Of a stretch of DNA of 27,916 nucleotides, positions 1-8,933 are shown one piece after another. The position numbers and the translations under genes are program-made. Origin of the DNA: Stagonosporopsis chrysanthemi (taxonomy: Eukaryota; Ascomycota; Dothideomycetes; Pleosporales; Didymellaceae); the NCBI GenBank assembly GCA_022560025.1, contig JAFISE010000297.1:1-27916 (forward strand), given 5' to 3'. Under the pieces are notes generated by a model, which worked only from the letters and a program-made list of their open reading frames with translations, had not been told where the DNA came from and made no database searches. Numbering within the stretch: position 1 is the first letter of the stretch; each line of letters begins with the position of its first letter.

Positions 1-11
1 GTTGTGTGGAT

Positions 12-509
12 TTATCCTTCACTGAAGTTGATGCAAATATTTGGTGATGGTGGCTCGTGCGCCCGCGCGAACAGACTTTTGGCACCCGATTGTATGATCT
101 TCTTCAATTCGTCCGCTTTGCTCTGCAGCTCATGTATCACACTTTCTAGACTAGCCACATCTTCCTGAATGGCGCTTCGCAGAGAGACACGACCTGGTCG
201 ACGATCTGGTTGAAGATCTTCTTGGCTGGTGTTCGACTCCGCTCTGAGCCGTAAGTTGACGTGGAATCGCGTGGTCTCGTGCAGAGTCTCGGTAGAAACT
301 GGTAAGGTGTGCAGCGAGTGGCGCCTGGATGCGGAGACATGTTAGTCGAGACCGGCTCGCATGGTAGTGAGTAGTGTGGCGCTGTTCGTGAGTTGGCTAT
401 CGTAGCGCAAGAGGCTGGATGTCCATGTGGTGTCAACGACGCCAGGGTAGTAAGCGTCTTCTGAGTGTTGGCAGGACATGACTGAAGTACGAGTCGTTCC
501 GGGCTGCAT
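12..509 (-). pseudogene. Coiled-coil hypothetical protein, reading frame interrupted by one TAA
   Basis: One minus-strand frame runs from an ATG at 507-509 to a TAA at 12-14 (166 codons) and is broken only by a TAA at 342-344. The part after the break looks coding: it contains a heptad-like stretch (VASLESVIHELQSKADEL) followed by a basic and then Pro-rich tail ending NICINFSEG. The part before the break reads MQPGTTRTSV... and stays open. The downstream half has no ATG of its own, so it is unlikely to be an independent gene. I could not find a normal fungal intron that removes the stop: the only nearby GT..AG pair gives about 28 bases, although a CTAAC lies over the stop. The family is not recognised. 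It may be a decayed gene, a gene with an unusual intron, or a frame open by chance. The upstream end is uncertain because the same frame is open to about 644 without an ATG. Confidence 0.4.
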
Positions 510-999
510 TTGCGATGCTGAGCGCCGAGTCTGTGGATACTCTGGTGTGAAAGCGCAGGATGTTGGCTGTAAGTGCGTCTTGATTGTGTATGATATAGCA
601 ATGGCGCTTGTTGAGTGAGAGCGGATAGTGTAATGTTTGTGCAATCAACAAACGGTAGAGAAGGCAAAGCAAACAATGATGCACGCTACTGCATGAACGC
701 TTCCCTCCAAATTCTTCAGGAGCCCCAGCGCTTTCCGTGTCCGACAGGCGGCACATGCCCAACCCAAAGTTGCGACGCCGTTTCCGGGCAGATAATGCAA
801 AGACGTAGAACGCATGTAAATCAAGAACGCACCAACACCGTAGAACAACAAAAGTTCATGAGGAGCTAATCGCTCGAATGTATGTACAACGAAGCTTCGT
901 GAGGTATGTAAACCGCAATGGGGTATCGTGCGCGCTGAACACTCTCGTAAAAACAACTCGACAGCAATGGTGAGCTGGGCAAGGGACTTGACAGGCCCA
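510..999. other. Intergenic region, no supported gene
   Basis: Several overlapping minus-strand open frames occur here, but none has a start, motif or composition that makes it credible. It probably holds the 3' flank of the gene ending at 1000 and the upstream region of the broken frame at 12-509. No tRNA or repeat was seen. Confidence 0.4.
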
Positions 1000-2283
1000 C
1001 TAAACGGACGACATTTCCGAATTGTCTGATGACAACGAACCCCCTGCAAACTTGTTCATCACAACTTTTTCGATATCCTTGAGCAGACTCGTCTTGAGAT
1101 CGTTGAGCTCTTTCCTTGCGGCAGCAGCGTCCCTTTCTGCACGCTCAACACGGACTTTCGACAGATGGAGGTCGATATCGCGACTGTGTACAAGAGCCTC
1201 GGCCAGCCTCATTCTTTCTTTCGTAGCGGCCAATTTCGTTTTGATCTGTGCGCACTCCTGCTGTAAGCCGCTGTAAGCATGCTTGAGCATGGTTTCGTCA
1301 GCAAGTACCTCGTCCGTTGGAGATAGGATGCCTTCTGACAGGTTTGACGGCTGGTAGTCGTTAGCCATGGCTGCTGAATTGGTGACAAGGTCAGCAGTTA
1401 CCTTCCGAACATGGCTAGGTCGTCGTACTGAGGGAAAGAATTCGACAGCAGGTGACGGTACACTTTCAGATACCTGTGAAGCCTGGGTCAATCATGTCAG
1501 CTAACCATTGTGCAGTATTGTGAGTTAGATGTGGTCAGATACCTTTCGTGAATGAGCAATGCGCTTGGGCTTGGCTGCAATCATTAGCTACGCGTTAGTA
1601 AAAGGACGTCTGATCCACTTACGAGTTCCTTGGGGTGTGTACTCCTCCCTCTCGCGCTTGATCTTGGTAGGTAGCTCAAAGCTGCTGTCCTTGTCGCTCT
1701 CGCGACGGGCGGTGCCCGGCCTTGACGCTGTGGATGGCCGGTCGCCGTCATTGCCGATCCAGTCACAGGCCTCTCGGAAGTTCTTGGCGAACCACCTGGA
1801 ATCATTTTTGTGTCTCACCAGCTCGGTGACAAGTTCTGAGGCCAGGAAATAGTACAAAATGACAGCTGACACGCGGTGAATGGCTTTGGAGCCACCGGTG
1901 TCGTCACCAACTTTGCTGAACGGCTGGTAGAAGGCTACGTTGCTTGTGGCGCGGACTGGGTGTAATTCAGGCTTGCCCTCGATGATCTCTTCACTCAAGC
2001 GATAGAATGTAATCTCGGTATCGTGTTCATGAACGTGCGCGACAACCTTAGAATCCTCGACGTCGTCGCCCGGAGCGTAGTCGCCGATGACAAGCAGCTT
2101 TTTGTGCGTAGAACGACCGAGCGATCGCTGGATCACACGGCTGAACGAGGTCTCGTCAATGTTAATATATTGCACCCTCGAGGCACGTGGTAACGCTTTG
2201 TAGGCCTCTGGGAACTCATATCGCGCCCATTCCTGGATGTTGGCGAGGGTCAGAGGCGTCTTTTGTTCGTTGAAGTCGGCCAT
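1000..2283 (-). CDS. Hypothetical protein with basic patch and C-terminal coiled coil
   Basis: Model: complement(join(1000..1482,1543..1574,1623..2283)), 391 residues. Intron 1 (1575-1622) has donor GTAAGT and a CTAAC branch point. Intron 2 (1483-1542) has donor GTATCT and acceptor CCCAG. All phases join, and the 32-base middle exon creates a basic stretch (PKPKRIAHSRK) that could be a nuclear localisation signal. The start MADFNEQKTP at 2283 is the first ATG of the open frame. Residues 1-170 look globular and conserved in style (DETSFSRVIQRSLGR, AVILYYFLASELV, SRWFAKNFREACDWIGNDG). Residues 175-270 are Ser/Pro/Lys-rich and probably disordered. Residues about 290-370 form a long charged helix rich in Glu, Lys, Arg and Ala, probably a coiled coil (AERDAAAARKELNDLKTSL). 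I do not recognise the family and assign no function. A role as a nuclear structural or adaptor protein would be a guess from the basic patch and coil only. Confidence 0.8.
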
Positions 2284-4641
2284 TTTGATGATGTGACAAT
2301 GTGCTTATCGATTGGGGCGCCGAGAACTCAATGGGGTAGGCGATTGCCGTCGTCACTCAAAGAGGATACCTGGAATTCAAGGCATCAAGACGCAGATCGA
2401 ACAGTGCGCTGTGGCGGGAGCCAGCACGCGTGCAACGCGTTGTAACGTGTTGTGGTGAATGGTTGAGCGAAAGTCGGTGGCTGCCCGCGATTGACGTCGC
2501 TTAGCCAGCGGGCGGCGGGGTAGGTGGAGACGCCAGAACCGGAAGGTGGAAGCTCTAATTGGGTCTGGCTGGTGGTAACTTGTTGCGGCGGAGGAAGATT
2601 TCGACTTGTGCCTGGCAGAAGAGGCAGCCTCGGCTTATGAAGAGCGCGGCACGCTTTTGGTTGAGTGACGGCGCTGCTGAAGAGAGGCGGGAGAAGAAAG
2701 CGGTCTGTGCAAACATCCTCTAAGGCCAATATCGGCGCGTCACCTACGGCAAACCTTCTGCTCCTTCGGATCGCTGGCACCTTCAATCTGGACAACTCTT
2801 CCGACGCAAACGAGTGGCAGATCGCGCTGATGGAATTGTTGCAACACACTCCATTCCCTGTTGGCATCCTGATTCCAGCATGATGGGCAAAGCAGCGCCG
2901 TGATGCACGGTGATGGCCTAGATCCGTTGGAAGCGGCTGTTTGGGATCCGGGGGAAGAAAAGGAAAACGCTGAAAGAAGAACGCAGTCTGGAAAGCAGTA
3001 GGTGTTCGGTTCCAGCCTTACTGATGACGTCCGAGCCTCCCTTTGGTCACCGTCTTTGGGCAAGACGTGGGCTAGCTGCTCTTGGCCTCTAGTATCACGG
3101 GAGGCTCTTGCCGACCCAAGGTTCAGTCGCTGTCGAGGCAAGGCTGTTGAACCTTCTCACTTCATCTCAACTCCTATCACCTCACCCTCGATCTTATGAC
3201 TCTCAAAAATTACCTTAGACTGCCATGCTAACACGAGCTTATGGCCAGGAAAACCACGAGTTCTGCTCTAGGGCAGCACGGTGTATCGCCCAATCGGCCA
3301 ATCAGTACGGTAGTACTTCCTCATCACCTGCTGATCATCGAAGATCATCACCGACCGATACATTCACATTCCGCAGCAGTCGTCTCGCAAGTCATCTTTG
3401 AAGGACTTGTAAGATAAGGAATGTCTGTTGTGCCTACAAGTCATTCACCATCCGCGCTTGCGGTCCAGCTCCTCCACTCCACGTTACGGAACAAATGCTC
3501 TGCTCTACACTATGCAGCCGCTGTAACAATGCTCACAGCACTTCCCGGGGAGCACTGTGTAAGACGACATGATCCTTCAGGTCACGTGCATCCATGAGCC
3601 GCCACTGCGGGCGCTCAAGGCCTAATCCTGAGAGGATACAGCATGGCTACAGACTTTTTATCTGGTATGCAACTGACTTGTAGTTGCATCTGCGATTCCC
3701 ACGTCTGTATTGGCGGTCCCCGATGGTGGACCCTTGACGTGTCGTCTCTGCGTGCCAGCATTGAAGTCACAGGATTGACAGGCTGCCAGCGCTGTCGGAA
3801 GATTTCTGAAACTGCACGCCGTTCGCTTTGTCACATTTGCGCAATGTGCAGTTGGCGGCTGAGCTGGCGCTGGCCCAATTGACGATCCAGAACATCAAGA
3901 ACGGGATGCGCACCATGACCGCAAGACGGACGAGTTTCACCGCGTTGGCGACGATGTGTGCAAATTGCGTCGTGATATGCTGAAGTTTATCAGAGATTGC
4001 GTGGGAAGGCTGATAATGATTGCACACGAACGCTCGGCTCTCTGGCCTTGCAATCTGCAACGGCCCATTCCGTGGTGCGTGCTCAACCGGCTGCGAATAC
4101 GAAAGGCATGGGATCCCTTGCTCGTTCGTCGGTGTCTAACCACGCTGAGGCGTGCGCAAGCCGCAGCTGGGCGAAGCAATTTTAACGGCCGTCAGCCGGA
4201 ACAACGTCCCTTTCCCCTCGCTGCCCCCGAAGTGCGGCACACCAGTCTTTTATGTACCCTGGCTAACGCAGACGCGCCGAACAGCTGTTTGTTTTCCCAG
4301 CTCCCCACAGGCTTAAGCCTACTTTGACATTGCGAGATGATCGCGCTCTGCGTGTAGGATTCCCAACTGCATCCCAAGCCGCCACAAGTTTGCGGCGTGC
4401 CCTCCGATACGGGGCTTGTAGCCTGTCTTCCCGTGCGCAACACTATTAACAATAGCGAGCGCCGTCTCGCTGTCTTCGTACTTGTGTAACCATATTGCTT
4501 GTTGCTGTCTGTTGCGTCGTCGGCTGTCGTAACCCCACCTGCCCCGGTGGACGCTGTTTCAGGATCTGCTCATCCCAAAGTGCTTCTTACGGTATACAAA
4601 GTACATCAATCGAAGCCTGAGGCCTCGCCCTGTCGCGACAA
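2284..4641. other. Long intergenic region, no convincing gene
   Basis: About 2.3 kb between the divergent genes ending at 2283 (-) and starting at 4642 (+). Short open frames exist on both strands but lack motifs, good starts and splice signals. The best piece is a plus-strand frame opening after TGA at 3860-3862 and running to 4327. Its first 60 or so codons read as a charged amphipathic helix (for example VGDDVCKLRRDMLKFIRDCV) before turning into Arg/Pro-rich noise. That piece could be a remnant exon, but it has no clear partner. No tRNA B-box, transposase or terminal inverted repeat was seen. Confidence 0.5.
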
Positions 4642-6508
4642 ATGTCTCGCTCAAGCACAGTTGCAGCCAGATGCGCAGCGCTAAACACTTCGATCGCCCA
4701 GGCAAGCATCATTGTAGATCTGCAACTGTCCACTTGCTGACTCGGGCATTTACAGGTTATTCCAGATATCAGCAGCTTTGCAAGGCAGGTGCGCGAAGCC
4801 AGGGCCGACCTGAACGCCATCAACAACGACCTGCAGATCATCAGAACCGGCCTCGGTGTTGCTCAGGATGATTTTTCAACGTTCGGCTCAAAGCTGCCCA
4901 CCGCACTTGTCGAAGCCTTCACACAGGTTCTAGATTCATGTGATGACACGAGTGAACGATTGCACAAATCGTTCTTAAAACTGTCATGTAGTGTCTTGCC
5001 AAAGGAAGACTGGCGGTCACTAAATAGTGGTGCTCTCGTAACACTACGGCAAGATCTTGAGGCTTCACGAATCGTACTTGACCTTGCTGTCGATTATCTC
5101 TCATTGTAAGACGGCACGTGACTACGTCCTACCCTGTGCTGACTGTGCCAGGTTTGGTCGCACTGATACTATTGAGTCGCTCGACTCGCTCATCGAAAGC
5201 TACGTCAGCGGGCTGACCGAGTCCATTAACGAGCTACTGAAGCGTACGGACATGGAGGAAATACATGTCAACCAACTTGCTAGAGAGAGACTCAAGTCCT
5301 TGCTCCAAGCAGTACGCCTTTTGCGATCATGCATCACAGCTTTATCAAGAGAGAGCGCGTCACCAATATCGAGGACTTCCGGACCTGAGCGAAGGACGAC
5401 TACACCAAGACCAGATTCATTGGAACCATCGTTAGGCGAACCAGGGCGCAGTGGCAGTGGCGAGTACGGGAGGGACAGTCCCTCTCAACAGTCCGTCAGA
5501 ACAAATTCCTCGGACAGGGGTATTGGGGCGTGGCTCGCGGATGTTCCCTGCCACCAAGACTCTCAACCGCTAACACATTCGATGATCATCAAGGTCACCG
5601 AGGACAGATCGCGTTCGAGGTCGACGTCCCACAGCCAGTTAACTCCTTCTCGTGGAACCTTTTTTACAGATGATGGGGTGTCGTCGAATCGAACATTAGT
5701 CGCCCCGGAGTCCAGGGAATCAAGAATGAAGAAATCACGAAGCTGGTGCTCAGAAGCATCTACTCGGCTTGACGTCAAGATCAAAGCAAGAGTAAAGACA
5801 CGACTGGCCGAGGAGTACTCGCCGACCGTGTCAAGCTCTGACGTGTCCATATTCCACAAGCGGATAACATCCGACAAGATCGCCGTCGCAAAGAGTAACA
5901 GGAAGAACCTCGACATAGACTCTCGCATTGGCGTCGACCGCATTCTGGCCAACATTCCAGCAGACGCAACATCCGGCGAAGTCGAACGTGTCCTCTGGGA
6001 AGGCGCAAACCCCATGGTCGCACACCCCGAATTCGGCTTTTTCTTCGTCCGCGCTGCACACGAGATGTCGTCTGATATCCTGCGTGTTCTGATGGAATAC
6101 GGTGCCGACATCACACGGACATCGTCTACAAAATACTATTCCGCGATGCACGCCGCGGTACTAGGAGGACAGCTTGAGATTGTGAAATCCCTCACCTCCC
6201 TCGGCCACTCCATCGACGCGACCAATGCCCTCGGTGAAACACCACTACACCTTGCTGCGCGCACACCAGGCCTGACCATGCGCGAGATCGCAAAGTTTCT
6301 GGCTGATAAAGGCGCAGATGTCAACCACGAGGCGAACGATGGCAACACGCCGCTCAACATGGCACTCACGGCGAAGAGACTAGAGGGCAAGGAGAGAAGC
6401 CTGATGATAGAGTTATTGCTGACTTGTGGCGCCGAGGTGGAACCGAATCTGAATCTCGAGGGGCGGAGGAGTAATTCAAAGGGTTTGAAGGTCATGGGCA
6501 TCACCTAG
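4642..6508 (+). CDS. PigL_N (fungal STAND N-terminal-like) protein with ankyrin repeats
   Basis: Model: join(4642..4713,4756..5105,5152..6508), 592 residues. Intron 1 (42 bases) is GTAGAT..GCTGAC..ACAG. Intron 2 (46 bases) is GTAAGA..GCTGAC..CCAG. Both keep the phase. Residues 1-140 match the fungal N-terminal domain that precedes STAND/NLR cores (PigL_N type), with an alpha-helical pattern including SFARQVREARADLNAINNDL. Residues 142-205 are helical (a coiled coil is likely). Residues about 205-390 are Ser/Arg/Pro-rich and probably disordered. Ankyrin repeats occupy about 400-580 (DILRVLMEYGADI, ETPLHLAARTPGL, IAKFLADKGADVN, NTPLNMAL). No NACHT or NB-ARC P-loop lies between the N-terminal domain and the ankyrins, so the protein is not a classical NLR. 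A scaffold or sensor role in cytoplasmic recognition is inferred from the family only. The first exon is the least certain part; the start was chosen because it supplies the expected first helix (STVAARCAALNTSIAQASII). Confidence 0.8.
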
Positions 6509-7272
6509 ATGTTGAGTCTGTTGCGTTCGACCTCGCATTTTCGGTTAGAGAACACAATACACACTTTTGTATAATATCTTTAGTATTGCAAAACCTGAAC
6601 ACTCGCCTGGTTGCGAGGGTGGTCTCTTTGTTATGCGCATTTTTTTCCTCATGTCGAATCCTTGTCAACTCCATACCGGATGAGATAGCCAGGCGCCAGC
6701 AACAACAACGCCGATAACCTCTCCCACCCCACAGTGAACTTTCCATGAGAGATCTCCCATATCAGTACGCCGCACCCCCTCAACAATCAGCCCGAACCCG
6801 TCGCCCTTGTGCAATCATCACAGTCGCGCCACCACGCATTCACAAACCACTGCATCGGCCTAGCACACTACATCCCAGCTGCGTTACCTGCAGGACAGCG
6901 TTGCGCGGTACTGTTGCGATGATGACCGCATCGGAAGGTGACGGTCGTGAATGTGCACATCTTGGGTTCGTCGCAGTCGGGTTTTGGGTGTGGTGAAGAC
7001 GTGTGACGGGAGGGGTTGGGAGCTGTTGGGGGACGGTCTGTAGGGGAAGCATGGTGGGGGGACCCTCGGAGATCTGGGACAGTGAAAGGGTGGTTGCACG
7101 GTGCGTGACCTTTCCAGGCTAGGGAAGATCTGATGTTCTAGAAAGAATATCAAGTATAGGGGCTGGAACCCCCACAGCTCATCACAGTCAATCGGTGAAT
7201 TGGCAGGCCCAACGCTGTGCGGAGTGAATTGTTGAAGACAGTTCGACTATCCGCGGACTTCACTGTCGCCAG
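6509..7272. other. Intergenic region, nothing specific seen
   Basis: This lies between the ankyrin gene and the TATA box of the small Cys protein gene. The first 100 bases are AT-richer and probably hold the 3' end of the ankyrin transcript. The rest has only short, unconvincing open frames on both strands. Confidence 0.4.
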
Positions 7273-7279
7273 TATAAAA
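7273..7279 (+). promoter_or_regulatory. TATA box of the small Cys protein gene
   Basis: TATAAAA lies 112 bases before the ATG at 7391. It is followed by a CA- and CAAC-rich, G-poor leader that is typical of fungal 5' untranslated regions. The position fits a transcription start about 30-60 bases downstream. Confidence 0.5.
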
Positions 7280-7390
7280 TCGAGATCAGTCTACCTCCAC
7301 AGCCTACAGCCAAAACAGCACTTACTCACAATTTCCGACAACGAACAACAGAAAACCACCCTTTTTCACTTCAAACTCGATAAACAAGAT

Positions 7391-7510
7391 ATGTGCACAA
7401 CGACACATTACGTCTATGCCTGCATTCACCCTGAGACCGGTAGGCCTACTATCGTGAAGTATGTGAAGCATTGTGACGGGTGGAAAAAATGGTGTAAAAT
7501 GTACGTATAA
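7391..7510 (+). CDS. Small Cys-containing hypothetical protein (39 residues)
   Basis: A short single-exon frame begins ATG TGC and ends GTA TAA. The product is 39 residues with Cys at 2, 11, 28 and 35, His at 6, 13 and 27, and an aromatic basic C-terminus (GWKKWCKMYV). The layout (MC..., Tyr/Ala-Cys near residue 10, then C-x6-C near the end) resembles the many short fungal proteins that begin MC and carry a small Cys/His pattern of possible metal-binding type. That resemblance is from general memory and not tested. There is no signal peptide, so it is probably intracellular. Support comes from a clear TATA box and a leader with fungal character upstream. A GTAGGC at codon 17 could act as a splice donor and extend the gene differently. 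It is convergent with the methyltransferase, 200 bases away. Confidence 0.5.
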   Translation: MCTTTHYVYACIHPETGRPTIVKYVKHCDGWKKWCKMYV

Positions 7511-7710
7511 GCGAGATGTGATGAAGCCTACGAGGGGAATATGTGATTGGTGTAAGGACGAAAATAGGAAGTAGTAGACGAAGCAGGACTAGAAGATCGG
7601 GGTGTGTCTTCGGTTGTGTAAAACTGCATAGATTGTTCAGCTCTCAATTGTGCTTAGTACTCTTCAACCAAGAATGTCCTTTCTAAATCATTTGCCAGAA
7701 CGTAAATTCA

Positions 7711-8616
7711 TCACCGCTTCCTCGCGACCCCTATCAACGCTACCATGGGAATGCCGATCATTTCCTCAACCCGACCTTGAGGAACCGGTCTCTTGACCTT
7801 CACGACCACCTTCTCAGCCTCAATCTCCAACTGCCTCCTAAACCTCTCCTCTTCCTCTACATCCATCCACTGCTTCTGCAACTGCTGCAACAATCCCATC
7901 AAATGCCCACACAAGTCCGCAACATCCCTCCCCGCAAAGTGTACCGTTCGCTCCACAACCTCCAACCCCTCGAATCCCGCCTCATTCAGCACACTCTCCA
8001 GATGCTCCGCACTGAACCATTTCTCATCCACAGGCGGCTTAAACAGCAACGCCTCAGGTTCGCAAACCCGCTGCACCGCGCGCACAACATCGAAGATGCG
8101 CATTTCCTTCCACGACGACACGATCGCCGTACCGCCCGACTCCAGCGTCCGCAGAATCTCGCGCGCACCTGCGAGCCCGTCGTCAAACCAGAGGATCCCG
8201 CAGTTCGTGAACGAGAGCGAGAAGGCCGCGTCCTCGAACCCCAACTCTTCACTCGCCATGCACCCGAACTGCACCTTGACACGTGGAAATGCGGTCTGCA
8301 TGTCTGTCGCAGACTGACAATCTTCAAACCCCGCTTGTGCAAGCGCAATCATCTTCTCGGCTTTGTCCGTGCAGTGGATCGTCAGCGTGTAAGTAGGATC
8401 GGGAGGTGATTGGGAGAGCACATCGCGCGCGACCAGTTCCTGAGCTACGATGCCGGTGCCGCACGCGTTGTCGTGGATGACTGAGCCGAGGACTATTTTG
8501 GGGCTGAGGGCGAGCATGTGCCGGGCGAGGTCGCGGGTGCAGCCGCCAGTGGAGGCTTCGTAGACGGTTGCGGCGTTGTTAAAGATGTGGGAGGGTGAAG
8601 TTGCGGAGTCGCCCAT
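7711..8616 (-). CDS. Class I SAM-dependent methyltransferase
   Basis: Single exon, 301 residues. The start MGDSATSPSHIFNNAA at 8616 is chosen because the open frame upstream has no plausible ATG and the family usually begins just before the Asn/Ala-rich helix preceding motif I. Motif I is seen at residues 46-58 (VIHDNACGTGIVA, the glycine-rich SAM-binding loop). It is followed by an acidic strand end (IHCTDKAEKMIALAQ, motif II), then SLSFTNCGILWFDD (post-motif III region) and a GGTAIVSSWKEM strand. This is the Rossmann-like fold of small-molecule methyltransferases of the UbiE/LaeA-like broad class. The substrate cannot be told from the sequence. There is no signal peptide, so it is cytosolic or nuclear. 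No biosynthetic backbone gene lies nearby, so there is no evidence that it belongs to a secondary-metabolite cluster. Confidence 0.85.
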   Translation of the reverse strand: MGDSATSPSHIFNNAATVYEASTGGCTRDLARHMLALSPKIVLGSVIHDNACGTGIVAQELVARDVLSQSPPDPTYTLTIHCTDKAEKMIALAQAGFEDCQSATDMQTAFPRVKVQFGCMASEELGFEDAAFSLSFTNCGILWFDDGLAGAREILRTLESGGTAIVSSWKEMRIFDVVRAVQRVCEPEALLFKPPVDEKWFSAEHLESVLNEAGFEGLEVVERTVHFAGRDVADLCGHLMGLLQQLQKQWMDVEEEERFRRQLEIEAEKVVVKVKRPVPQGRVEEMIGIPMVALIGVARKR

Positions 8617-8933
8617 TTTGTTGTTTGAGGTAGTAATTTTAATCGGGGATTGGTGGAAATCATCTTTGGAGTAGTGTGTTACTGCAGCTATATACGAGAT
8701 GGTTCCGTGTTGGAGTCTGGACCTGGTGACAAAGAGCTGAGGTTCAGCTCGCTTGGAGCGGCTTAGTGAACCAGCACTCGTGACAGCCTCGCTAGGGATA
8801 CTCAATCAGCGCTGACGGGTAGCGAGAGGAGACTGAGACTGTATATTCGTTCAAATTCTTTTCTCATGCTCTCGTGTTCACGACTGGCTGGAAACCTGCA
8901 TAGTATTGCTTGGCCCCTCGCTTCTCTACGGGC
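8617..8933. other. Spacer between transporter stop and methyltransferase start
   Basis: 317 bases on the 5' side of the methyltransferase gene, which must hold its promoter and the 3' end of the transporter transcript. No clear TATA box or repeat was picked out. Confidence 0.4.

Noticed and set aside
2385..3141. Overlapping minus-strand frames upstream of the gene at 1000-2283
   Set aside because: They are short, lack motifs, use doubtful starts and show no consistent splice links.
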